Below, piece by piece: positions 57,325 through 64,000 of a stretch of DNA of 64,000 nucleotides (positions within the stretch are counted from its first letter, which is position 1; every line of letters starts with the position of its first letter). The stretch comes from Sulfitobacter sabulilitoris. Its GTDB lineage: Bacteria; Pseudomonadota; Alphaproteobacteria; Rhodobacterales; Rhodobacteraceae. Under the pieces are notes generated by a model. That model worked only from the letters and a program-made list of their open reading frames with translations. It had not been told where the DNA came from and did not search any database. Position numbers and translations under genes: made by a program. The stretch lies in assembly GCF_005887615.1 (NCBI RefSeq), contig NZ_VANS01000001.1, positions 173,415-237,414 of the forward strand, in the 5' to 3' direction.

Positions 57325-58632
57325 ATGACACGTGAGTATCTCAAGAAAGCGACATTGACCTCGAGAAGCGATGCTTCCGAAGTCAAGGAGATCGTCCGCA
57401 ACATCCTCGACGACATCGAGGCCGGCGGTGATGACAAGGCGATGGAATACGCGGCGAAATTCGACCAGTACGATGGTCCCGTGCTGCTGAGCCAGGCAGA
57501 CATCGACGCGGCGATCGCGCAGGTGTCCGACAAACTCAAGGCCGACATCCAGTTCTCGCACAAGAACGTCAAGAAATTCGCCGAGGCGCAAAAGGCCAGC
57601 CTCAAGGATTTCGAAGTCGAGGTGATCCCCGGCATGACGGCAGGCCAGAAAAGCGTGCCGGTCCATGCCGCGGGCTGCTATGTGCCCGGTGGCCGCTACA
57701 GCCACATCGCGAGCGCGATCATGACGGTCACCACCGCCAAGGTCGCGGGCTGCAAGCACATCGTCGCCTGTTCTCCGCCGCGTCCCGGACAGGGGGTGCC
57801 GCCCGCGATCATCTACGCCGCGCATATCTGCGGCGCGGACAAGATCATGGCGATGGGCGGCGTACAGGGCGTGGCCGCGATGACCTTCGGTCTTTTCGGT
57901 CTGCCCAAGGCCAACATCCTCGTCGGTCCCGGCAACCAGTTCGTGGCCGAAGCCAAGCGGATGCTGTTCGGACGTGTCGGCATCGACATGATCGCCGGGC
58001 CGACCGACAGCCTGATCCTGGCCGATGCCACCGCCGATCCGATGGTCGCCGCCGTCGATCTGGTCGGGCAGGCGGAACATGGCTACAACTCGCCCGTCTG
58101 GCTGGTGACGGACAGCCGCGAAGTGGCCGAGGAGGTGATGCGCCTGGTGCCCGAACTCATCGAGGATCTGCCGGAGGTGAACCGCGACAACGCCCGTGCC
58201 GCATGGCGCGACTATGCCGAGGTCATCCTGTGCGCCGACCGCGAGGAAATGGCCGCGACATCGGACGACTACGCACCGGAACACCTGACCGTGCAGGCGC
58301 AGGATCTGGATTGGTGGCTCGACCGCCTGTCGTGCTACGGCTCGCTGTTCCTGGGCGAAGAGACCACGGTGGCCTTTGGCGACAAGGCGTCGGGCACCAA
58401 CCACGTGCTGCCGACCTCGGGGGCCGCGTCCTATACGGGCGGGCTTTCGGTGCACAAGTACATGAAGATCGTGACCTGGCAGCGGTCCACCCGCGACGCG
58501 GCCAAGCACGTGGCCCAGGCAACCGCCCGCATCGCGCGGCTGGAGGGGATGGAGGGCCATGCCCGCACCGCCGACATTCGCCTGTCGAAGTTCTTTCCCG
58601 ATGAAGAATTCGACCTCACGGCGGAAGACTGA
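57325..58632 (+). CDS. hpsN: Sulfopropanediol 3-dehydrogenase (HisD-fold, HpsN)
   Basis: 435-residue member of the histidinol-dehydrogenase family, used in these clusters to oxidise (R)-2,3-dihydroxypropane-1-sulfonate with two NAD+ to (R)-sulfolactate. Blocks seen are VPVHAAGCYVPGGRYSHIASAIMTV, LVGPGNQFVAEAKRMLFG, DMIAGPTDSLILAD, GQAEHGYNSPVWLVTDS and SGTNHVLPTSGAASYTGGLSV, holding the His/Glu/Asp zinc and catalytic residues. No histidine-biosynthesis genes are nearby, while suyAB and TRAP genes are, which makes HpsN far more likely than HisD. It starts at 57325. Confidence 0.94.
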   Translation: MTREYLKKATLTSRSDASEVKEIVRNILDDIEAGGDDKAMEYAAKFDQYDGPVLLSQADIDAAIAQVSDKLKADIQFSHKNVKKFAEAQKASLKDFEVEVIPGMTAGQKSVPVHAAGCYVPGGRYSHIASAIMTVTTAKVAGCKHIVACSPPRPGQGVPPAIIYAAHICGADKIMAMGGVQGVAAMTFGLFGLPKANILVGPGNQFVAEAKRMLFGRVGIDMIAGPTDSLILADATADPMVAAVDLVGQAEHGYNSPVWLVTDSREVAEEVMRLVPELIEDLPEVNRDNARAAWRDYAEVILCADREEMAATSDDYAPEHLTVQAQDLDWWLDRLSCYGSLFLGEETTVAFGDKASGTNHVLPTSGAASYTGGLSVHKYMKIVTWQRSTRDAAKHVAQATARIARLEGMEGHARTADIRLSKFFPDEEFDLTAED

Positions 58633-58635
58633 CCC

Positions 58636-59394
58636 ATGGCGAACGCCCTTCATCCCGACCTGACCGGCCATGTGGCCTGCGTGACCGGGGCCAGTTCCGG
58701 CCTCGGACGCCGCGCCGCGCTGGCCCTGTCGCAGGCGGGGGCCAGGGTGGTCGCGGTGGCCCGGCGCGCCGATGCGCTTGCGTCGTTGCAGGACGACGCG
58801 CCGGGCGACATCGCGCCGCTGCCCTGGGATCTGAGCGATCGCGCCGGACTGGCGGAGCTGGCCAAGGCCGCGGCAAAGCCGTTCGGCGCGCCCGACATAC
58901 TGGTCCACGCGGCGGGGATAAACACCCGCGAGGCCGCCGATCAGGTCACGGCGGAGGGTTGGGACATCACGCTCAACCTCAATCTGGCCGCACCGTTCTT
59001 TCTGTCGCAGCATCTCGTGCCCGCGATGAAATCGAAGGGCTGGGGCCGGATCGTCAATTTCGCCTCGCTGCAATCCACGCGCGCCTTTCCCGGCGGGCTG
59101 GCCTATGGCGCGTCCAAGGGCGGCGTGGCGCAACTGACCCGCGCGATGGCCGAAGCCTGGTCGCGCGACGGCATCACCGTCAATGCGCTGGGGCCGGGGT
59201 TCTTTCCGACCGAACTGACGGCGGCGGTGTTCAACGACCCCGACCGGGCGGCGCGCAACGCCGCGCAGACCTGCATCGGCCGCAACGGCGTGCCCGAGGA
59301 TATCGACGGCCCGCTCCTGTTCTTTTGCTCTGACGCCTGCGGTTACGTGACCGGACAGGTGCTGATGGTCGACGGAGGATTCACCGCAAAATGA
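58636..59394 (+). CDS. hpsO: Short-chain dehydrogenase, HpsO-type
   Basis: 252-residue SDR. It has TGASSGLGRRAAL (NAD(P) motif), DILVHAAGIN, the catalytic Ser in NFASLQSTRAF and YGASKGG (YxxxK), and a C-terminal GQVLMVDGGFT. In dihydroxypropanesulfonate clusters HpsO and HpsP are thought to convert the S isomer to the R isomer through 2-dehydrogenase steps. It begins 3 bp after hpsN and overlaps the next gene by ATGA. Confidence 0.88.
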   Translation: MANALHPDLTGHVACVTGASSGLGRRAALALSQAGARVVAVARRADALASLQDDAPGDIAPLPWDLSDRAGLAELAKAAAKPFGAPDILVHAAGINTREAADQVTAEGWDITLNLNLAAPFFLSQHLVPAMKSKGWGRIVNFASLQSTRAFPGGLAYGASKGGVAQLTRAMAEAWSRDGITVNALGPGFFPTELTAAVFNDPDRAARNAAQTCIGRNGVPEDIDGPLLFFCSDACGYVTGQVLMVDGGFTAK

Positions 59395-60380
59395 AAGCGC
59401 TTGTCTATCTAGCACCCGAGGCGATGGCGCTGCGCGATGTGCCGGACCCGACGCCCGCCGAGGGCGATCACCTGATCCGCATCGACAGTGTCGGGATCTG
59501 CGGATCGGACATGCACGCCTATCTGGGGCACGACGAACGGCGCCCCGCGCCCCTGATCCTGGGTCACGAAGGGGCAGGGACCATCGTCGGCGGCCCCCGC
59601 GACGGCGCGCGCGTGACGATCAACCCGCTGGTGACCTGCGGCGACTGCCCGGCCTGCCGGGCGGGCCGCGACAACCTCTGCGCGACCCGGCAGATCATCT
59701 CGATGCCGCCGCGCGAAGGCGCCTTTGCGCAATTCGTGGCCATGCCCGAACGCAACCTCGTCGCGGTTCCCGATGACGTGACGCTGGAACAGGCGGCACT
59801 GGCCGAACCGATCGCCTGCGGCTGGCACGCGGTGCGGCTTGGGATCACGGCCTGCGGCGCGCAGACGCCGGAAACGGCGCTTGTCATCGGCGGCGGCGCG
59901 ATCGGCGTCGGCGCGGCGCTCAGCCTCGTGGCGCAGGGCGTCGGCGACGTGACCCTGATCGAACCCAACGCCCTGCGCCGCGCCTACCTGGCCGACAACG
60001 GCAGCTACAAGGTGCTTGCGCCCGATGAACTGCCCGCGGACCAGCGGTTCGACATTACGCTGGACGGCGTCGGCTTTGACGCCACCCGCGCCACCGCCTC
60101 CGCGGCCACGCGCCCCGGCGGGGTGATCCTGCACATCGGGCTGGGCGGGGGGGCCGCGGGCCTCGATATTCGCCGTCTGACACTGCAGGAGATCACCTTT
60201 ATCGGAACCTATACCTATACCGCCGAAGATTTCCGCGATACCTGTGCCGCGATGTTCGACGGTCGCCTCGGCCCGCTCGACTGGACCGAAACCCGCCCCC
60301 TCAGCGAAGGCACCACAGCCTTTGCCGATATCCGTTCAGGCCGGATTGCCAGCCCGAAAATCATTCTGAAACCCGCATAA
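59391..60380 (+). CDS. hpsP: Zinc-type alcohol dehydrogenase, HpsP-type
   Basis: 329-residue medium-chain dehydrogenase. It has the catalytic-zinc Cys in [25 protein letters not shown], a structural-zinc cysteine cluster [15 protein letters not shown], and the nucleotide motif [15 protein letters not shown]. It presumably partners HpsO in isomer interconversion of dihydroxypropanesulfonate. It starts at 59391 within the hpsO stop. Confidence 0.88.
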   Translation: MKALVYLAPEAMALRDVPDPTPAEGDHLIRIDSVGICGSDMHAYLGHDERRPAPLILGHEGAGTIVGGPRDGARVTINPLVTCGDCPACRAGRDNLCATRQIISMPPREGAFAQFVAMPERNLVAVPDDVTLEQAALAEPIACGWHAVRLGITACGAQTPETALVIGGGAIGVGAALSLVAQGVGDVTLIEPNALRRAYLADNGSYKVLAPDELPADQRFDITLDGVGFDATRATASAATRPGGVILHIGLGGGAAGLDIRRLTLQEITFIGTYTYTAEDFRDTCAAMFDGRLGPLDWTETRPLSEGTTAFADIRSGRIASPKIILKPA

Positions 60381-60392
60381 CTGGAGACGCCA

Positions 60393-60707
60393 ATGGCCGA
60401 CACAAGCAAACCTATCCCGAACGAAATCCCCCATTTGTTGGTCCACGAAGAGGCCGACAATGTGGGCGTGGTGGTCGTCGAGGGGCTGACCGCAGGCACC
60501 GACATGCTGTGCTGCATCACCCACGACAATTCCACCTTCCGTCTGACCTCGGGCGCGGATGTGCCCATCGGTCACAAGATCGCGCTGACCGATCTCAAGG
60601 CCGGGGACACCGCCATCAAATACGGCGAGGACATCGGCAAGATCACCGCCGACATTCCCAAGGGCGGCCACGTTCACACCCACAACTGCAAAACCAAGCG
60701 CTGGTAA
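60393..60707 (+). CDS. suyA: (R)-sulfolactate sulfo-lyase, small subunit
   Basis: 104-residue SAF-domain protein of the UxaA N-terminal type. It has [45 protein letters not shown] and the conserved end [15 protein letters not shown]. With SuyB it releases sulfite from (R)-sulfolactate to give pyruvate. It starts at 60393 after CTGGAG, 12 bp from the previous gene. Confidence 0.94.
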   Translation: MADTSKPIPNEIPHLLVHEEADNVGVVVVEGLTAGTDMLCCITHDNSTFRLTSGADVPIGHKIALTDLKAGDTAIKYGEDIGKITADIPKGGHVHTHNCKTKRW

Positions 60708-60718
60708 GGACACCGATC

Positions 60719-61900
60719 ATGACATCCAAATATTCCAATATCACCGTCCAGGGCTATCGCCGCGACAATGGCCGGGTAGGGGTCCGCAATCACGTGCTGA
60801 TCCTGCCGGTTGACGATATTTCCAATGCCGCCTGCGAGGCCGTGGCCAACAACGTCAAGGGCACGATGGCGATACCCCATGCCTATGGCCGTCTGCAATT
60901 CGGCGAAGACCTCGACGTGCACTTCCGCACCATCATCGGCACCGGCGCCAACCCCAACGTGGCGGCCGTGGTCGTCATCGGGATCGAACCCGGCTGGACC
61001 AAGAAGATCGTCGACGGCATCGCCGCCACCGGCAAGCCCGTCGAAGGCTTCTCGATCGAGCAGAACGGCGATTTCGAGACCATCCGCCGCGCCGGCTGGA
61101 AGGCCAAGGAATACGTCCATTACGCGACCGAACTGCAACGCGAGGAATGCTCCATCTCCGAGCTTTGGGTCTCGACCAAATGCGGCGAGAGCGACACCAC
61201 GACCGGACTTGGGTCGTGCCCCACGGTCGGCAACATGTACGACAAACTGCTGCCCGAAGGGATCTACGGCTTTTTCGGAGAAACCTCAGAGATCACCGGC
61301 GCCGAGCACATCTGCAAGGAGCGCGCGGCCACGCCCGAGGTCGGCGAGCGCTGGTACAAGATGTGGAAAGCCTATTCCGAAGACGTCATCTTTGCCCACC
61401 AGACCGACGATCTGTCCGACAGCCAGCCCACCAAGGGCAACATCGAGGGCGGTCTGACCACCATCGAGGAAAAGGCCTTGGGCAACCTCGAAAAGATCGG
61501 CCGGACATCGAAATACATCGACATCCTCGGGCCGGCCGAAGCGCCGAATTCGGGCAATGGCCTGTATTTCATGGACAGCTCCTCGGCGGCGGCGGAATGC
61601 GTGACGCTGATGGCGGCGGGCGGTGCGGTTCTGCACACCTTCCCCACCGGTCAGGGCAACGTGGTCGGCAACCCGATCGTGCCGGTCATCAAGATCACGG
61701 CCAACCCGCGCACCGTGCGCACCATGTCCGAGCATATCGACGTCGACGTGTCGGGCATCCTGCGGCGCGACAAGACCATCGACGAGGCCGGCGACGACCT
61801 GATTGAAATGATCCGTCGCACCGCGAATGGCCGCAACACCGCTGCCGAAGCTCTGGGCCATCGGGAATTCTCGATGACCAAACTCTACCGCAGCGCCTGA
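60719..61900 (+). CDS. suyB: (R)-sulfolactate sulfo-lyase, large subunit
   Basis: 393-residue UxaA/altronate-dehydratase-family catalytic subunit. It has [22 protein letters not shown] at the start, [19 protein letters not shown], the cysteine site [18 protein letters not shown], and [31 protein letters not shown]. With SuyA it cleaves the C-S bond of sulfolactate, the key desulfonation step of the cluster. The ATG at 60719 is 11 bp past suyA; the longer reading lies in suyA and is rejected. Confidence 0.95.
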   Translation: MTSKYSNITVQGYRRDNGRVGVRNHVLILPVDDISNAACEAVANNVKGTMAIPHAYGRLQFGEDLDVHFRTIIGTGANPNVAAVVVIGIEPGWTKKIVDGIAATGKPVEGFSIEQNGDFETIRRAGWKAKEYVHYATELQREECSISELWVSTKCGESDTTTGLGSCPTVGNMYDKLLPEGIYGFFGETSEITGAEHICKERAATPEVGERWYKMWKAYSEDVIFAHQTDDLSDSQPTKGNIEGGLTTIEEKALGNLEKIGRTSKYIDILGPAEAPNSGNGLYFMDSSSAAAECVTLMAAGGAVLHTFPTGQGNVVGNPIVPVIKITANPRTVRTMSEHIDVDVSGILRRDKTIDEAGDDLIEMIRRTANGRNTAAEALGHREFSMTKLYRSA

Positions 61901-61910
61901 CCCCCCGGTT

Positions 61911-61940
61911 GGGGCGGTCCGCGGATCTGCGGATCGCCCC
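61911..61940 (+). other. Stem-loop between suyB and the comC-like gene
   Basis: A 12-bp stem with one G-T pair (61911-61922 with 61929-61940) and a 6-base loop GGATCT, 10 bases after the suyB stop. It is followed by GATTCAAATT rather than a T-run, so partial termination or mRNA protection is more likely than a full stop. Confidence 0.6.
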
Positions 61941-61968
61941 GATTCAAATTGCATCGATTGGCCCGACC

Positions 61969-62982
61969 ATGACCCAAGTTGAACGCATCGGCCTGGCCGA
62001 TGCGACAGATCTGATTTGCCGTGCCCTGACCACGGCGGGCGTGCCCTCCGGTCCCGCCACCTCGGTGGCCGAGGCGCTTGTCGCGGCAGAGGCCGAAGGC
62101 CAGGTGGGCCACGGGTTCTCGCGGCTGGGCGACTACGTCGCGCAGGTGCGGTCGGGCAAGATCAACGCCCGGGCGCAGATCAGCGTTCAGACCCTTCGCG
62201 CCGCGTCCTTGCGGGTGGATGCCGACTGCGGCTTTGCCTATCCGGCGATGGATGCCGCCATCGCGGCGGGCATTCCGGTGGCGCTCGAACAGGGCATCGC
62301 GGTCATGGGGGTGGCCAATTCGCACCACTGCGGGGCGCTGTCGGTGCAGGTGGAAAAGCTTGCGCGCGCCGGGCTGATCGGCCTGATGTTCGCCAACGCG
62401 CCCAAGGCCATAGCCCCCTGGGGCAGCCATGTGCCGGTGTTCGGCACAAACCCCATCGCCTTTGCCGTGCCGCGCGCGCAGACCGCGCCGCTGGTCATCG
62501 ACCTGTCGCTGTCGAAGGTGGCGCGCGGCAAGGTGATGAACGCCTATAAATCCGGCCAGCCCATTCCCGAAGGCTGGGCGCTGGATGCCGCCGGGCAGCC
62601 CACCACGGATGCCAAGGCCGCACTGGACGGCACCATGCGCCCGATCGGCGACGCCAAGGGCACCTCGCTGGCGCTGATGGTCGAAATCCTGGCCGCGCTG
62701 CTGACCGGCAGCGCGCTCAGCACCGAGGCGACATCGTTTTTCGACGCCGAAGGCGCGCCGCCGCGCGTCGGCCAGACCCTGATCGCCATCCGGCCCGAGG
62801 ACGGCGCGGCGGGCGGCTTTGCCGATCGGCTGGAAGGGCTGCTGGGCCTGATCGCCGGGCTCGAGGGCGCACGTCTGCCCGGCACCCGCCGCCTGGCCGC
62901 CATCGCGGAGGCGCGGGACCACGGGCTGTCGGTGCCGCGGCACTACCTTGATCTGGCAAGGAGCCTGTGCAATGCGGATTGA
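61969..62982 (+). CDS. comC: Ldh_2-family dehydrogenase, probable sulfolactate dehydrogenase (ComC-like)
   Basis: 337-residue member of the malate/L-lactate dehydrogenase (Ldh_2) family, unrelated to classical LDH. Blocks visible are GHGFSRLGDYV, the catalytic His region VANSHHCGALSVQVEKLAR, NAPKAIAPWGSHVPVFGTNPIAFAVP and DLSLSKVARGKVMNAYKSGQPIPEGWALD. Family ComC is an (R)-sulfolactate:NAD+ oxidoreductase, and with a second (SlcC-type) dehydrogenase it racemises sulfolactate. No SlcC is in the window, so it may lie beyond the right edge. The ATG at 61969 has a weak ribosome site, so coupling to the upstream hairpin is possible. Confidence 0.87.
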   Translation: MTQVERIGLADATDLICRALTTAGVPSGPATSVAEALVAAEAEGQVGHGFSRLGDYVAQVRSGKINARAQISVQTLRAASLRVDADCGFAYPAMDAAIAAGIPVALEQGIAVMGVANSHHCGALSVQVEKLARAGLIGLMFANAPKAIAPWGSHVPVFGTNPIAFAVPRAQTAPLVIDLSLSKVARGKVMNAYKSGQPIPEGWALDAAGQPTTDAKAALDGTMRPIGDAKGTSLALMVEILAALLTGSALSTEATSFFDAEGAPPRVGQTLIAIRPEDGAAGGFADRLEGLLGLIAGLEGARLPGTRRLAAIAEARDHGLSVPRHYLDLARSLCNAD

Positions 62983-63015
62983 TCGCACGTGCCGCACCCG
63001 CAAAGCGGGCCTGCA

Positions 63016-64000
63016 ATGACCGCGCAGGGCTGGGTCGATACGCTGCGGGCCGCGGTGCCGGGGCTCACCGTCGCACTGGTCATCGCGCTTGCCAGCAAGT
63101 TCGTGTCCGAGCATTACGGCGCACCCTCGATGCTGCTGGCCTTGCTGTTCGGCATCGCGCTCAATTTCCTCGCGCAGGACGTGCGCTGCGGTCCGGGCAT
63201 CGCCTTTGGCGCGCGCACGCTGCTGCGGCTCGGCGTGGCCCTGCTGGGGCTGCGGGTCAGCTTTGACATGATCAGCGCGCTTGGCTGGCCCATCGTCGGC
63301 ATGATCGTCGGCGCGGTGATCGCGACCATCGGCTTCGGTCTTGGTGCCGCCCGGTGGTTCGGGTTCAGACACCGCTTCGCGTTCCTGTCCGCCGGGTCGG
63401 TCGCGATCTGCGGGGCCTCTGCCGCGCTGGCCATCGCGGCGATCCTGCCCAAGGACGACAAATCCGAGGACCGGCTGGTCTTTACGGTGGTGGGTGTGAC
63501 GATCCTGTCGACCGTGGCGATGATCATCTATCCCGCCCTGATCGGCCTTTTCGGGTTCGACGATACGACCTCGGGCATCTTCATCGGGGCCACCATCCAC
63601 GATGTCGCCCAGGTGGTCGGCGCGGGCTTCTCGATCTCGGAGTCCGCGGGCGAGACCGCGACGCTGGTCAAGTTGCTGCGCGTGTCGATGCTGGCGCCCG
63701 TGGTGATCGTGGCCGCGATGATCATCCGCGCCAGCGCATCGGCCCCGACCGAGGGCGAACGGCCGCCGCTGGTGCCCGGCTTTGTCGTGGCATTCATCGT
63801 TCTGGCCACCCTGAATTCGGTCGTGGCACTGCCGCAGGCGGTCACCCAGGTCGCCCAGGGCGCATCGGCCTGGCTGTTGCTGATCGCGATCGCGGCGGTG
63901 GGGCTCAAGACGCGCCCGCAGGAAATCCTCAAGGTCGGCAAACCCGCGGCGGCGCTGCTTTTGGCCGAAACGGTGTTTCTGGCGATCATCATCGTCGTTG
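63016..64000 (+). CDS. YeiH/PSE-family putative sulfite or sulfate exporter (partial)
   Basis: At least 328 residues of a polytopic membrane protein of the YeiH (UPF0324, putative sulfate exporter) family, cut by the right edge close to its natural end (about 340). Blocks are SMLLALLFGIALNFL, ARTLLRLGVALLGLRVSFDMI, AICGASAALAIAAILP, TLVKLLRVSMLAPVV and IGATIHDVAQVVGAG. Placed after suyAB it is the natural exit for sulfite or sulfate released by desulfonation. It starts at 63016, 33 bp after the comC-like gene. Confidence 0.9.
   Translation, partial: MTAQGWVDTLRAAVPGLTVALVIALASKFVSEHYGAPSMLLALLFGIALNFLAQDVRCGPGIAFGARTLLRLGVALLGLRVSFDMISALGWPIVGMIVGAVIATIGFGLGAARWFGFRHRFAFLSAGSVAICGASAALAIAAILPKDDKSEDRLVFTVVGVTILSTVAMIIYPALIGLFGFDDTTSGIFIGATIHDVAQVVGAGFSISESAGETATLVKLLRVSMLAPVVIVAAMIIRASASAPTEGERPPLVPGFVVAFIVLATLNSVVALPQAVTQVAQGASAWLLLIAIAAVGLKTRPQEILKVGKPAAALLLAETVFLAIIIVV

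Noticed and set aside
57325-58632. Histidinol dehydrogenase for histidine biosynthesis
   Set aside because: No his genes are adjacent, whereas TRAP, suyAB and the other hps-type dehydrogenases surround it, as in sulfopropanediol clusters.
55927-59415. 1162-codon minus-strand open frame opposite dctM, hpsN and hpsO
   Set aside because: The product is His/Asp/Arg/Gln-rich and low in hydrophobic residues, while the opposite strand encodes three recognisable proteins.

Overview
The window is high-GC DNA, gene-dense on both strands, with the gene content of a marine alphaproteobacterium of the Rhodobacteraceae/Roseobacter type. The pointers are several TRAP transporters, a pobA-pcaCHG/pcaQ cluster, an ArsR-ArsC/ArsJ arsenic operon, an N-type (Na+) ATPase operon and a complete C3-sulfonate (DHPS/sulfolactate) degradation operon. 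The genus cannot be named from sequence alone. I see no rRNA, tRNA, insertion sequence, phage or CRISPR array.

Layout. 1-4574 (minus): peptide-type ABC importer, ATPase-ATPase-binding protein-permease, running off the left edge. 4893-10708 (plus): the tamA-tamB outer-membrane biogenesis pair. 10726-13968: flavin reductase, a DUF992 secreted protein and acetyl-CoA synthetase. 14351-23034: aromatic-acid region with a carboxymuconolactone-decarboxylase-like protein, a TRAP importer, a beta-keto acid cleavage enzyme (BKACE), pcaG, pcaH, pcaC and pobA, and divergent pcaQ. 23055-27201: AI-2E-family permease and the cueR-copA copper efflux unit with a textbook CueR promoter. 27319-29148: MarR regulator divergent from a 3-hydroxybenzoate 6-hydroxylase-like monooxygenase, with twin perfect operators between them. 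29276-29399: a six-copy 22-bp hairpin repeat. 29384-31271: two oxidoreductases. 31355-34444: arsR-arsC fusion, GAPDH, arsJ. 34501-42312 (minus): N-ATPase operon atpDCQ-[antiporter]-RBEFAG. 42511-47177: YfcC/ArcD-like carrier plus arcA-arcB-arcC (arginine deiminase pathway). 47242-52733: Crp/Fnr regulator, coiled-coil protein, bacterioferritin-like protein, HdeD-like membrane protein and a Ca2+-type P-ATPase. 52778-64000: LacI regulator, a small membrane protein, TRAP transporter, hpsN, two dehydrogenases, suyA, suyB, comC-like dehydrogenase and a sulfite/sulfate exporter cut by the right edge.

How the parts work together. The pob/pca genes take 4-hydroxybenzoate through protocatechuate into the beta-ketoadipate route. 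pcaB, pcaD, pcaIJ and pcaF are absent, and a BKACE gene sits at the end of the operon where it could cleave beta-ketoadipate. From 34.5 to 52.7 kb, the N-ATPase, the arginine deiminase operon, a Crp/Fnr regulator and stress-type genes share TTGAT-N4-ATCAA-like boxes (42361, 48188, 48249, 49916), which suggests a low-oxygen/energy-limitation island. The last 11 kb encode uptake of dihydroxypropanesulfonate, oxidation to sulfolactate, C-S cleavage to pyruvate plus sulfite, and probable sulfite export, under a LacI repressor with two palindromic operators.

Recurring architecture. Each of the three binding-protein genes with a downstream permease is followed by a strong GC stem-loop placed before the membrane subunit gene (815, 15962, 55348). 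Many adjacent genes overlap by ATGA or a similar stop-start, so translational coupling is common.
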